From Candidatus Stygibacter australis (GTDB taxonomy: Bacteria > Cloacimonadota > Cloacimonadia > Cloacimonadales > TCS61): a stretch of 36,946 nt of DNA. How positions within the stretch are numbered: the stretch's first letter is position 1; the number at the start of each line of letters is the position of its first letter. This document shows, in pieces, positions 1 through 8,600 of the stretch. The notes under the pieces are model-generated. The model was not told the origin of the DNA and searched no databases. It saw only the letters and a list, made by a program, of their open reading frames with translations. The position numbers and the translations under genes are program-made. The stretch lies in contig JAVCDJ010000270.1 of NCBI GenBank assembly GCA_030765845.1, positions 1 through 36,946 on the forward strand, written 5' to 3'.

Positions 1-1044
1 CTTCTGCATGATGTGGAACTGGAGATGGATGAGACCTTTCAGAAATTGGTGATGATGATCCCTGAATCATTTCAGTATCCTGCTGAAACCGGCTGCTGCA
101 TTAAAATAGGTAAACATATATATCAATCCTTAGACTATCAGTCAGGTAAAAAAGAGCTTAAAAGCAAGATATATTCTGGACGGGAACTGGTGGGGGAAGT
201 GAAAGTTTGTTTGTTAGAGCGCGAACTGGAATTTCTGACAGAAGAATATGACTTATTAAATTCCATAGCAGGAGCTACAGGGGCAATCTACCGTAAACTG
301 CAATCAGAAGAGGAAAAACAGGAGATAGAAGAACGGCTGCGTCAGGCAGACAGACTTGCTACTATCGGACAACTGGCTGCGGGAATAGCACATGAGCTTA
401 ATGAACCTCTTTCCAATATCCTGGGTTATGCCCAGCTTGTGGCAGCAGAATTGCAGACTGGCAGTTCCATGAGCAATGATCTGGAAAAAATAGTCAGTTC
501 ATCATTACATGCCCGGGAGATAGTGCGTAAATTACTTCTTTTTGCGCGTCAAATGCCTATGCAGCGAAGCCAGGTGAATATCAATGAAGTGATCAGTGAA
601 AGTCTGCAGATAGTAGGCAGCCGCATCCGCAAGCATTCCATCAGTTTAAAGCTTGATCTGGCAGATGATCTGCCAGAGATCACTGCAGATACTTCGCAAT
701 TAAAACAGGTGATCATTAACCTGCTGGTGAATGCTGAGCAGGCAATGCCAGGCGGAGGACTTCTGGAGATCATAACCAGAACAAGAAGTAATGAACAAAT
801 CAAGATCAAAATAAAGGATAATGGTGTGGGCATGAACCGCAGCACTCAAAAAAAGATATTTTTGCCCTTCTTTACCACCAAAGAATTAGGTGAAGGAACA
901 GGACTTGGTCTTTCTGTAGTGCATGGAATTGTGAAAGCTCATGGCGGTACGATCAAAGTGAGATCAATCATCGATGAAGGCACTACTGTGATCCTTAATT
1001 TCCCGATCAATTATAATAAAGGACAAAATTATGCCAAAAAGTAA
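1..1044 (+). CDS. Sensor histidine kinase, 5'-truncated by window edge
   Basis: Two-component sensor kinase, expected to autophosphorylate on His and pass phosphate to the regulator that follows. The frame is open through base 1; a GTG at 13 is the first possible start, but the conserved sensor region is already under way, so the true start probably lies upstream. Numbering from that GTG: a small sensor domain at about 1-95, a short coiled-coil linker, the H-box around His127 (AHELNEPLSN), the N-box (INLLVNAEQAM), G1 (DNGVGM), the F-box (FLPFFTTK) and G2 (GTGLGLSVV). No membrane segment is visible, so a cytoplasmic kinase is likely, though the missing N-terminus could change that. It overlaps the response regulator by 14 bases, which indicates co-translation. 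Its sensor domain resembles the N-terminus of the protein at 5662-8820. The kinase assignment is secure; the signal is unknown. Confidence 0.93.
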   Translation, partial: LLHDVELEMDETFQKLVMMIPESFQYPAETGCCIKIGKHIYQSLDYQSGKKELKSKIYSGRELVGEVKVCLLERELEFLTEEYDLLNSIAGATGAIYRKLQSEEEKQEIEERLRQADRLATIGQLAAGIAHELNEPLSNILGYAQLVAAELQTGSSMSNDLEKIVSSSLHAREIVRKLLLFARQMPMQRSQVNINEVISESLQIVGSRIRKHSISLKLDLADDLPEITADTSQLKQVIINLLVNAEQAMPGGGLLEIITRTRSNEQIKIKIKDNGVGMNRSTQKKIFLPFFTTKELGEGTGLGLSVVHGIVKAHGGTIKVRSIIDEGTTVILNFPINYNKGQNYAKK

Positions 1045-2353
1045 AACCGCTATCCTGATAGTTGATGATTCTGCTGATACCCGGGAAATGATCAGACGAC
1101 ATCTGCACCCGCACTACCCTATTGTGCTTACAGCTTCCAGCGTGGATGAAGCAGTAGAGATCATGCAGAGCCGCACGTTTGAGCTGGTGATAACTGACCT
1201 TAAGATGCCAGGGGCAAGTGGTCTGGAATTAGTGCATTATGTGCGGGAGAATTATCATAATACAGGTTTGATGATGGTCACTGGATATGCAACAATAGAA
1301 GGCGCTGTAGAGGCGATGAAGCAGGGTGTTGGGGAATATCTCCCCAAACCTTTTACCGGTGAAGAACTGCTGACCCTGGTGCAGAAAGAAATAAAAAAAG
1401 TGCAAACCAGACAAAGCCTGGAAAGCGAGACTCCTGCCAGTGACAAATATGGCTTGATCGGCAGCTCTGAAGCACTTCAGGAAATATTCCGGGTAATAGA
1501 AAAAGCATCTCGTACTTCAGCAACCGTTTTGATAACCGGTGAAAGCGGAACAGGCAAAGAACTGGTGACCCGAGCAATACATTATCAAAGCAGGCGGAGT
1601 TCTGCTCCCTTTGTACCGGTAAATTGCACTGCTATTCCACATGAGCTTCTGGAAAGCGAACTTTTTGGCTATGTGAAAGGTGCTTTTACGGGTGCAGATA
1701 CTACGCGAGCCGGCTTTTTCCAAACCGCAGAAGGTGGCACAATATTTCTGGATGAGATAGGTGATTTGAGCCTGATGATGCAGTCTAAATTATTACGGGT
1801 TATCCAGGAAAAAGAAGTTTATCTGGTAGGTTCACGCAAACCGGTAGCAGTTAATATCAGAATAATCTCAGCTACGAATAAAAATTTGCGCAGCCTTGTA
1901 GGAGCTGGTTTATTCAGGGAAGACCTTTATTACCGACTGAATGTGATCAATATCGAGATCCCTCCTTTGCGGAAACGAGGAAATGACATCCTGCTGCTGA
2001 TCAACCATTTTCTGCGAAAACACTCCCTTGATATGGGTATTAATTTGCCAGTTGTGCGGGAAGATACCCTGGCACTACTCCAGCAATACCCCTGGCCCGG
2101 AAATGTGCGCGAACTTGATAACCTCATTCAGAGACTGGTGGTGATGCATACTGGCGAGAGTATCAAACCTGCTGATCTGCCGGATTATATGAGAAAAGGA
2201 AGCTATAACCCGCAAAGTAATCTGCAGCGTACTCTGGCGAAGATGGAAAGCGATTATATAAGAAAAGTACTGGAGCAGACCGGGAACAATAAATCAGAGG
2301 CAGCACGAATACTGGGAATTGACCGAAAGACGCTGCGCAGCAAACTGGATTAG
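1031..2353 (+). CDS. NtrC/AtoC-family sigma-54-dependent response regulator
   Basis: Enhancer-binding transcription activator of 440 residues, the usual length for the family. The receiver domain (about 5-122) has the acidic pair DD at 12-13, phospho-acceptor Asp56 (ITDLKMP) and the conserved Lys (LPKPF). The AAA+ domain (about 140-370) has Walker A GESGTGKE near 171, the sigma-54-contacting GAFTGA loop near 217 and Walker B FLDEIGDL near 239. A Fis-type helix-turn-helix closes the protein (NNKSEAARILGIDRKTL), with the stop directly after the last helix. Because GAFTGA is intact it should activate sigma-54 promoters. A sigma-54 promoter lies 138 bases downstream, ahead of gdhA, with a candidate palindromic binding site between. 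The partner kinase is the overlapping upstream gene. I infer gdhA as a target; this is not shown. Confidence 0.96.
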   Translation: MPKSKTAILIVDDSADTREMIRRHLHPHYPIVLTASSVDEAVEIMQSRTFELVITDLKMPGASGLELVHYVRENYHNTGLMMVTGYATIEGAVEAMKQGVGEYLPKPFTGEELLTLVQKEIKKVQTRQSLESETPASDKYGLIGSSEALQEIFRVIEKASRTSATVLITGESGTGKELVTRAIHYQSRRSSAPFVPVNCTAIPHELLESELFGYVKGAFTGADTTRAGFFQTAEGGTIFLDEIGDLSLMMQSKLLRVIQEKEVYLVGSRKPVAVNIRIISATNKNLRSLVGAGLFREDLYYRLNVINIEIPPLRKRGNDILLLINHFLRKHSLDMGINLPVVREDTLALLQQYPWPGNVRELDNLIQRLVVMHTGESIKPADLPDYMRKGSYNPQSNLQRTLAKMESDYIRKVLEQTGNNKSEAARILGIDRKTLRSKLD

Positions 2354-2370
2354 GCGGTACATAAATCACC

Positions 2371-2391
2371 AGTGGGGAATATTTACCCACT
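2371..2391. promoter_or_regulatory. Palindrome, candidate activator site or regulator-gene terminator
   Basis: AGTGGG (2371-2376) and CCCACT (2386-2391) form a perfect 6-bp inverted repeat with a 9-bp AT-rich spacer. It lies about 100 bp upstream of the -24 element of the gdhA sigma-54 promoter, within the usual range for enhancer-binding-protein sites. A moderately T-rich stretch follows, so it might instead be a weak terminator of the regulator gene. Confidence 0.45.
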
Positions 2392-2490
2392 TATTTACTT
2401 TTTGACGATTATTACAATCATTAATATCTTAACTTCTATTTATCTCTATTTATAGTAATTTAGCTGATATTATATATTATTTATTCCATT

Positions 2491-2506
2491 TGGCACATCT
2501 CGTGCA
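2491..2506 (+). promoter_or_regulatory. Sigma-54 (-24/-12) promoter of gdhA
   Basis: TGGCACATCTCGTGCA matches the RpoN consensus TGGCACG-N4-TTGCA, with the invariant GG (2492-2493) and GC (2504-2505) at exactly the canonical spacing. Transcription should start near 2516-2517, leaving a leader of about 30 nt before the gdhA ATG. The upstream 100 bp are very AT-rich, consistent with the DNA bending such promoters need. The adjacent GAFTGA-containing regulator is the obvious activator. Confidence 0.85.
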
Positions 2507-2536
2507 TAATGTCTTATTAAGAGAAAAAAAATTACT

Positions 2537-2541
2537 GGAGG
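2537..2541 (+). promoter_or_regulatory. Ribosome binding site fixing the gdhA start
   Basis: GGAGG five bases before the ATG at 2547. The frame is open further upstream to an ATG at 2490, but that codon overlaps the sigma-54 promoter and lies upstream of the predicted transcript start, so 2547 is the credible start. Confidence 0.85.
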
Positions 2542-2546
2542 TAAAG

Positions 2547-3833
2547 ATGGATTCAAAGGCTTTTAATCCATTTAGAATGGCACAGGAACAGTTTGATAAG
2601 GTTGCAGATATACTGAACCTTGATCAGGGCTCACGGGAACTGCTCCGCAATCCGATGCGTGAGTATCATTTTAGTATTCCGGTTAAAATGGACGACGGAA
2701 CAACTAAAGTATTTAAGGGATTTCGCGTACAGCATAATGATGCACGCGGACCAGCTAAAGGCGGGATCAGGTTCCATCCTCACGAGACAGCAGACACAGT
2801 GAAGGCTTTATCAACCTGGATGACCTGGAAATGCAGTGTAGTAGATATTCCTCTGGGAGGCAGTAAGGGTGGAGTGATCTGTGATCCTCATAATTTGAGT
2901 GCACGTGAACAGGAACAGATCTGCCGTGGCTGGGTACGCCAGATTGCCTATAATGTGGGACCACTGCGAGATGTTCCGGCTCCAGATGTAATGACCAATG
3001 GTCAGCACATGCTTTGGATGCTTGATGAATATGAAACGATCCATGGCAAAAAATTCCCTGGATTCATCACAGGTAAACCAGTAGGGATGGGTGGCTCATT
3101 AGGTAGAACTGAAGCTACTGGTTATGGAGTAGTATTCACATTAAGAGAAGCTCTGCGTGAGCTGGATATCAATCCTGCTGAAACTACAGCCAGTGTTCAA
3201 GGCTTTGGCAATGTAGCTCAATATGCAATTGAACTTTATACTCAGATGGGTGGAAAAGTGATTTGCGTATCCTGCTGGGATCAGAACGAACAGAAATCAT
3301 TCTCCTTCAAAAAAGAAACTGGAGTCGATCTGGAAGAATTAAGAAGTATAACAGATAGATTTGGTGGAATTGATCAAGCCAAAGCAAAAGAATTTGACTA
3401 TGAAATACTCGATGGTGAAGCCTGGCTTTCTCAGGAAGTGGACATCCTAATACCTGCTGCCATGGAAAACCAGATCCGTAAAGATAATGTAAATAGCATT
3501 AATACAAAAGTGAAAGTGATTGCCGAAGGTGCAAATGGACCTACAACCCCAGAAGCAGATGAAGTAATTCACAAAAACGGCATCTTCGTTATTCCAGATT
3601 TTCTGGCTAATGCCGGTGGCGTTACCTGCAGTTATTTTGAACAGGTGCAGTGCAATATGAATTATTACTGGGAAAAAGATGAGGTGCTCAGCAAGCTTGA
3701 TCTTAAGATGACCTCCGCCTTTTTGGATGTTTCCAGACTTGCCAGAACAAAGGACTTATACATGCGAGATGCAGCATATATCATAGCGATCAATAGAGTT
3801 GCTCAAGCATGTAAAGATAGAGGTTGGGTTTAG
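2547..3833 (+). CDS. gdhA: Glutamate dehydrogenase
   Basis: Cytoplasmic enzyme interconverting glutamate and 2-oxoglutarate plus ammonia with NAD(P). The 428 residues fit the hexameric small-subunit class. The substrate-binding and catalytic lysines are Lys71 (PAKGGIRFHP), Lys95 (TWKCS) and Lys107 (PLGGSKGG), with the 12-residue interval between the last two typical of the family. A Rossmann dinucleotide domain follows, with the glycine-rich turn in the QGFGNVAQYA segment; the C-terminal part holds NAGGVTCSYFE. I cannot settle NAD versus NADP preference. It has its own sigma-54 promoter and lies between a sigma-54 regulator and two ATP-grasp proteins. In an amino-acid fermenter it would supply 2-oxoglutarate and reducing power from glutamate, and so would also use glutamate released by histidine breakdown (hutI is in this window). 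Confidence 0.97.
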   Translation: MDSKAFNPFRMAQEQFDKVADILNLDQGSRELLRNPMREYHFSIPVKMDDGTTKVFKGFRVQHNDARGPAKGGIRFHPHETADTVKALSTWMTWKCSVVDIPLGGSKGGVICDPHNLSAREQEQICRGWVRQIAYNVGPLRDVPAPDVMTNGQHMLWMLDEYETIHGKKFPGFITGKPVGMGGSLGRTEATGYGVVFTLREALRELDINPAETTASVQGFGNVAQYAIELYTQMGGKVICVSCWDQNEQKSFSFKKETGVDLEELRSITDRFGGIDQAKAKEFDYEILDGEAWLSQEVDILIPAAMENQIRKDNVNSINTKVKVIAEGANGPTTPEADEVIHKNGIFVIPDFLANAGGVTCSYFEQVQCNMNYYWEKDEVLSKLDLKMTSAFLDVSRLARTKDLYMRDAAYIIAINRVAQACKDRGWV

Positions 3834-3868
3834 GCTGCCCAATTAAAAAAGCAAAACTTCATGTTAGT

Positions 3869-3898
3869 GGAATGGTACCGCTACCCCGGTACCATTCC
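3869..3898 (+). promoter_or_regulatory. Perfect 11-bp hairpin between gdhA and the ATP-grasp genes
   Basis: GGAATGGTACC (3869-3879) and GGTACCATTCC (3888-3898) are exact inverted repeats around an 8-base loop. There is no T-run on the 3' side on either strand (TTC then eight A on +), so it is not a standard intrinsic terminator. It may cap the gdhA transcript, lower read-through or be an operator; it ends 16 bases before the GGAGG (3915-3919) of the next gene. Confidence 0.6.
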
Positions 3899-3925
3899 TT
3901 CAAAAAAAATGATCGGAGGAGTTGA

Positions 3926-5665
3926 ATGGAATTCACAGGTGATCAGAGGAAATACTCAAGAGAGAATAGAACCCGAACATTTGATTTTCTGGGCAAAGGT
4001 GAACCTGGAGGTAAAGCTGCCGGACTGATAAAAATACAGGAACTTCTTGATAAGCAGCTTAATCAATCTGAAGATACTGAGATCACAGTTTCCATTCCCC
4101 GAATGACAGTTATCCTCACTGATATCTTTGATCAATTTATGAAGCAAAATGATCTCTATCCCATAGCCTTGAGTTCATCTGATGATGCCTTTATTGCTCA
4201 TACCTTTCAAAAAGCCAGTCTGCCGCCATCCATAGTAGGAGACCTGCGGAATTTAATCACCGGGACAAAGATCCCTCTGGCAGTGCGTTCATCCAGTCTC
4301 CTGGAAGATTCGACTGCGGAGCCCTTTGCGGGAGTTTATGCCACCAAAATGCTGCCCAATAATCAGCAGGACATCGAAAGCCGGTTTCATAAGCTCACTG
4401 AGGCAATAAAATATATTTATTCCTCTCTATTCTTTTCAGATTCACGTGATTATTTCCAAACAATTGGCAGAAAAGTGGAAGAGGAAAAAATGGCAGTGAT
4501 CATTCAGGATGTGGTCGGCAACCGCTATGGGGATAATTTCTATCCCCTCATTTCAGGGGTGGGGCGCACCTATAATTATTATCCAATGCAGAACTCCCGA
4601 CGTGAAGACGGAGTTATCAATCTGGCACTTGGTTTAGGCAAAACAATCGTGGATGGTGGAACAGCATGGATATATTGTCCGCACTCACCACAATCACCAC
4701 CGCCTGTTAACAGCAATAAGGACATGCTTGATAACAGTCAGCGGGAATTCTGGTCTATCAAGATGGGCGAGATCAAGGAATTTAATCCCATTTCAGAAAT
4801 AGAATTCATGCAAAAGAACTCGATTGAAAAAGCCGAAGAGGATGGAATAATCTCATTACTTTGCTCCACATATCAGTATGAGAATGACAGCTTTATCTCA
4901 GGCATCCCTGAAAAAGGTGCCAGATTAATTGACTTTTCACCGATTTTAAAATATAATAAAATCCCCTTAAACGAAACTTTAAAAAAACTTCTACATCTCT
5001 GCCATGAAGAATATCAATCTGATGTCGAAATTGAATTTGCTTTAGAAAATAATATCAATGAAACCACTGGCAAGCCTGAATATCATCTGGGATTCCTGCA
5101 GGTGCGAACTATGCTGGCATTAACTGGAAATACAAGCAGAATTTGTGCAGATCATCCTCAATCAGAGATTCTGGCAGAAAGCAATTCCGTATTGGGAAAT
5201 GGCTCACGGGAAGATATATTTGATATTGTCTATGTGAAACCTGACACATTTTATGCAGTGAACAGCCGGACAATTGCCAGTGAAATTGCTCAAATAAATC
5301 GTGAACTTACCAAGGAGAAAAGACCCTATTTATTAATCGGATTTGGCAGATGGGGATCCTCTGATCCCTGGCTGGGCATTCCTGTAACCTGGAGCATGAT
5401 CTCTGGTGCCAAGGCAATTATAGAAGCTACCCTGCCCCAAATGAAACCTGATCTAAGCCAGGGTTCGCATTTCTTTCATAATCTGATCGCTTTTGGTATC
5501 TTTTATCTTTCTATCCAGGAAGAAAAAAAGAAATCTATTGACTGGAAATGGTTAAATACTCAAAAAAATATTACAGAAACAGAGCATGTGAGTCATATTC
5601 GCTGCTCACACAATATTGAAGTAATTGTAGATTGCATCGCAAATAAAGGAGTTATCTTAAAATGA
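3926..5665 (+). CDS. PEP-synthase-like ATP-grasp (PPDK_N) protein, no PEP-forming domains
   Basis: A 579-residue protein related to the N-terminal, ATP-binding part of PEP synthase and pyruvate phosphate dikinase. Visible family marks are GEPGGKAAGL (26-34), AVRSSSLLED (119-128) with PFAGVY following, EKMAVIIQDVVG, DVEIEFALE near 366 and the closing LQVRTM near 390. After this comes a conserved-looking module with GRWGSSDPWLGIPV (about 472) and QGSHFFHNL (about 511). The TSGG-x-TCH phosphohistidine domain and the TIM-barrel PEP/pyruvate domain of true PEP synthase are absent, so PEP synthesis is not expected. The start is fixed by GGAGG at 3915-3919. Its stop overlaps the start of the next gene (ATGA), so the two products are probably made together and may form a complex. 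Function unknown; an ATP-dependent phosphotransfer or regulatory role is inference. Confidence 0.85.
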   Translation: MEFTGDQRKYSRENRTRTFDFLGKGEPGGKAAGLIKIQELLDKQLNQSEDTEITVSIPRMTVILTDIFDQFMKQNDLYPIALSSSDDAFIAHTFQKASLPPSIVGDLRNLITGTKIPLAVRSSSLLEDSTAEPFAGVYATKMLPNNQQDIESRFHKLTEAIKYIYSSLFFSDSRDYFQTIGRKVEEEKMAVIIQDVVGNRYGDNFYPLISGVGRTYNYYPMQNSRREDGVINLALGLGKTIVDGGTAWIYCPHSPQSPPPVNSNKDMLDNSQREFWSIKMGEIKEFNPISEIEFMQKNSIEKAEEDGIISLLCSTYQYENDSFISGIPEKGARLIDFSPILKYNKIPLNETLKKLLHLCHEEYQSDVEIEFALENNINETTGKPEYHLGFLQVRTMLALTGNTSRICADHPQSEILAESNSVLGNGSREDIFDIVYVKPDTFYAVNSRTIASEIAQINRELTKEKRPYLLIGFGRWGSSDPWLGIPVTWSMISGAKAIIEATLPQMKPDLSQGSHFFHNLIAFGIFYLSIQEEKKKSIDWKWLNTQKNITETEHVSHIRCSHNIEVIVDCIANKGVILK

Positions 5666-8600
5666 CCGATGAACTGCATATTAAAAGTATTTTAAATAAC
5701 CTCAATGAACGGAAAAAAGAGCTGAATTGCATCTACCAGATCAGTGAGATCCTCAATAAAGTTGACCAGCCATTAGCAACCGCGCTGCGAAAAGTGATCG
5801 AACTGATGCCATATGGCTGGCAATATAGTGATAACTGTACGGTTCAGATAATATACGATGACGAAGTGTTCCATAGTCCACAATTCGTCAAAAGCGATCT
5901 ATGGCAGGAAAGTGATCTGATCATTGATGATAAATGCGTAGGTAATGTGAAGGTATTTTATAATGATGCCAGTCTCGAATTTCTGGCTGAAGAACAGCAG
6001 CTTTTGGATACAATCTGTAAAAAACTTTCAATTTTCCTACACCGCATCCTATTAAAGAAGTTATTATTCGATCTGGAGCATGCTTCAGATAACCAAAAGC
6101 ATAAGCCTGAATGGAAAACAATAATTGAACTGCTGCGGCACACAGATTCTGATAATTATCTGCGTATTGCCCGTAAATTAATGAACTATCTATTCTGGAT
6201 AGGCAGAACAGAATCACAATGCCATCCAGATTCCATAGAATGCAGTACAGAAAATATTGAACCAGAAGGACTGCTGTTCTCAAACAAACCCATAGACCGC
6301 CAGGATAAAGAAACGCTTCTTGAACAGAGCAAACACATCTTTCAACTGGCAGAGAATAATCTTGATGATGTTGAAATACTCCTTAACATCCAGAAATGGC
6401 TTCAGGAAGATAAATTGAACTTTCTTACGCAGACACTGGAAGATATGGCAACTTCTCTCAGCGACATTCAAAATGCTTTAGAGAGGTATTTCTACCTTAA
6501 TCTTGATAAAATTGAGCTCTCATACTATACTAAAAAGAATCTAAGTGTTTCTCTTATTCTGCGTTTCTTTACTGATCAACTGCAATTCATCAATATTGCC
6601 AAAGATTTTGTTGATATCAATTATTTCCGGGAACTTACCAGACACATGATCTTCCCGGCAAACAGTCATGGCAAGCTGGGCGGTAAGAGCGCCGGGATAT
6701 TTCTGGCAAAAAGCATAACTTCTACCATGTTTGGGAATAAACTGCATGACATCAATATCTGCTACCCAAACACCTGGTACATTACCTCAAATACTATGCA
6801 CCGTTTTCTTTATTACAATAATCTTGAAGAGATCATTGAGCAGAAATATAAAGAGATTGAACAGGTACGCTCTGAATATGCCAATATTATTCAGCTTTTC
6901 AAAAACTCCTATTTCCCACCGGAGATCATCAAGGAATTTAATCGGGCAATCGAAGATTTTGGGGATAATCCTATTATAGTGCGTTCATCAAGCCTTCTCG
7001 AAGACCGTGTAGGAGCAGTATTTTCCGGTAAATATAAAAGCCTGTTCCTCGCTAACCAAGGCACTCGGATCGAAAAGATCAATGCTTTAGCTGATGCCGT
7101 TGCTGAGGTTTATGCCTCAGTATTCTCCCCTGATCCCATTGAATATCGCCGCGAACGTGGCTTACTGGATTTTCACGAGGAAATGGCTATCATCATCCAG
7201 CAGGTGGTTGGCAAAAAGGTCGGTGATTATTTCCTCCCTGCCTTTGCCGGAGTGGCTTTCAGTCACAATGAATTCCGCTGGTCACCACGTATCAAACAGG
7301 ATGACGGGCTCATCCGCATAGTTCCGGGATTAGGAACTCGAGCTGTTGACCGGCTCAGTGATGATTATCCCATATTGATAGCACCCGGACAACCAGACCT
7401 GCGTGTAAACATAACTCCTGATGAAGTCTGCCGTTATTCACCTCACAAAATTGATGTTATCAATCTTAAAAAGAACACATTCGAAACCATCGAGATCAAA
7501 AAGCTGCTGAAAGAGTATGGCGATGAATATCCTATGGCAGATAAAATCCTCTCATTCTACGAAAATGGTGACATCCGCAATCTCAATAAATTCCAGATGA
7601 ATTTTGCCAGCTCCGATCCCATAGTAACTTTTCATGGTCTTAATCATACTTCTAAAAAATATGTAAGCTTGATTGGTGATATTCTCACTTTATTGAAACG
7701 CAAAACTGATGCTCCGGTAGATATTGAGTTTGCCTGTGATGGTGATGATTTCTATCTGCTACAATGCCGGGCACAAAGCTCTAAAATATCTGAACAGGTT
7801 GCTGCCATTCCCAAAGATGTCCCCCAGGATCAAATACTCTTTAGTGCAAACCGCTTTATAGCAAATGGCTATCTTCCCGAAATCACCCATATCGTATATG
7901 TTACTCCCCAGGGCTACAGCAGTCTCACCACGCTGGAGGATATGAAAAGCGTGGCAAGAGCAGTAGGTAAGATCAATAAACTGCTTCCCAAACGTAAATT
8001 TATCCTCATGGGTCCCGGACGCTGGGGCAGCCGCGGTGATATAAAACTGGGTGTAAGCGTCACTTATTCTGATATTAATAACACTGCTGTGCTTATCGAA
8101 ATCGCTCGCAAAAAAGGTCACTTCACTTCCGACCTGTCCTTTGGTACTCATTTCTTTCAAGACCTGGTGGAATCTAATATTCTCTACCTGCCATTGTATC
8201 CTGATGAAGAAAATAATGTCTTTAATAACAGATTCCTGAATTCAGCAGAAAATATTCTGCCTGATATTGCCCCTGAATTTGCCTATCTCTCTGATACTAT
8301 CCGTGTTATCGATATCCCTGCCACGTGTGATGGCAAAGTATTGAAAATACTTATGAACGCTGACCTTGATGAAGCATTAGCACATTTTGCACCCAGAAAC
8401 TCAGCCAGCTCCGTTTCTTCAAATGTGATGATGCCAGCGGAAACCGTTACAGAAAATCACTGGCTCTGGCGCCAGCGTATTGCAGAAAAAATCGCCAGTA
8501 TGATCAAAGCAGAACTTTTTGGCGTACAAGCCATGTATATCTTTGGCTCAGTAAAAAATGCCAATGCCGGACCTGCCAGTGATATTGATCTGCTGCTGCA

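Noticed and set aside
2490-2546. Longer gdhA frame starting at an ATG at 2490
   Set aside because: It would place the start on the sigma-54 promoter and upstream of the expected transcript start; the ATG at 2547 has GGAGG and fits the family's N-terminus.
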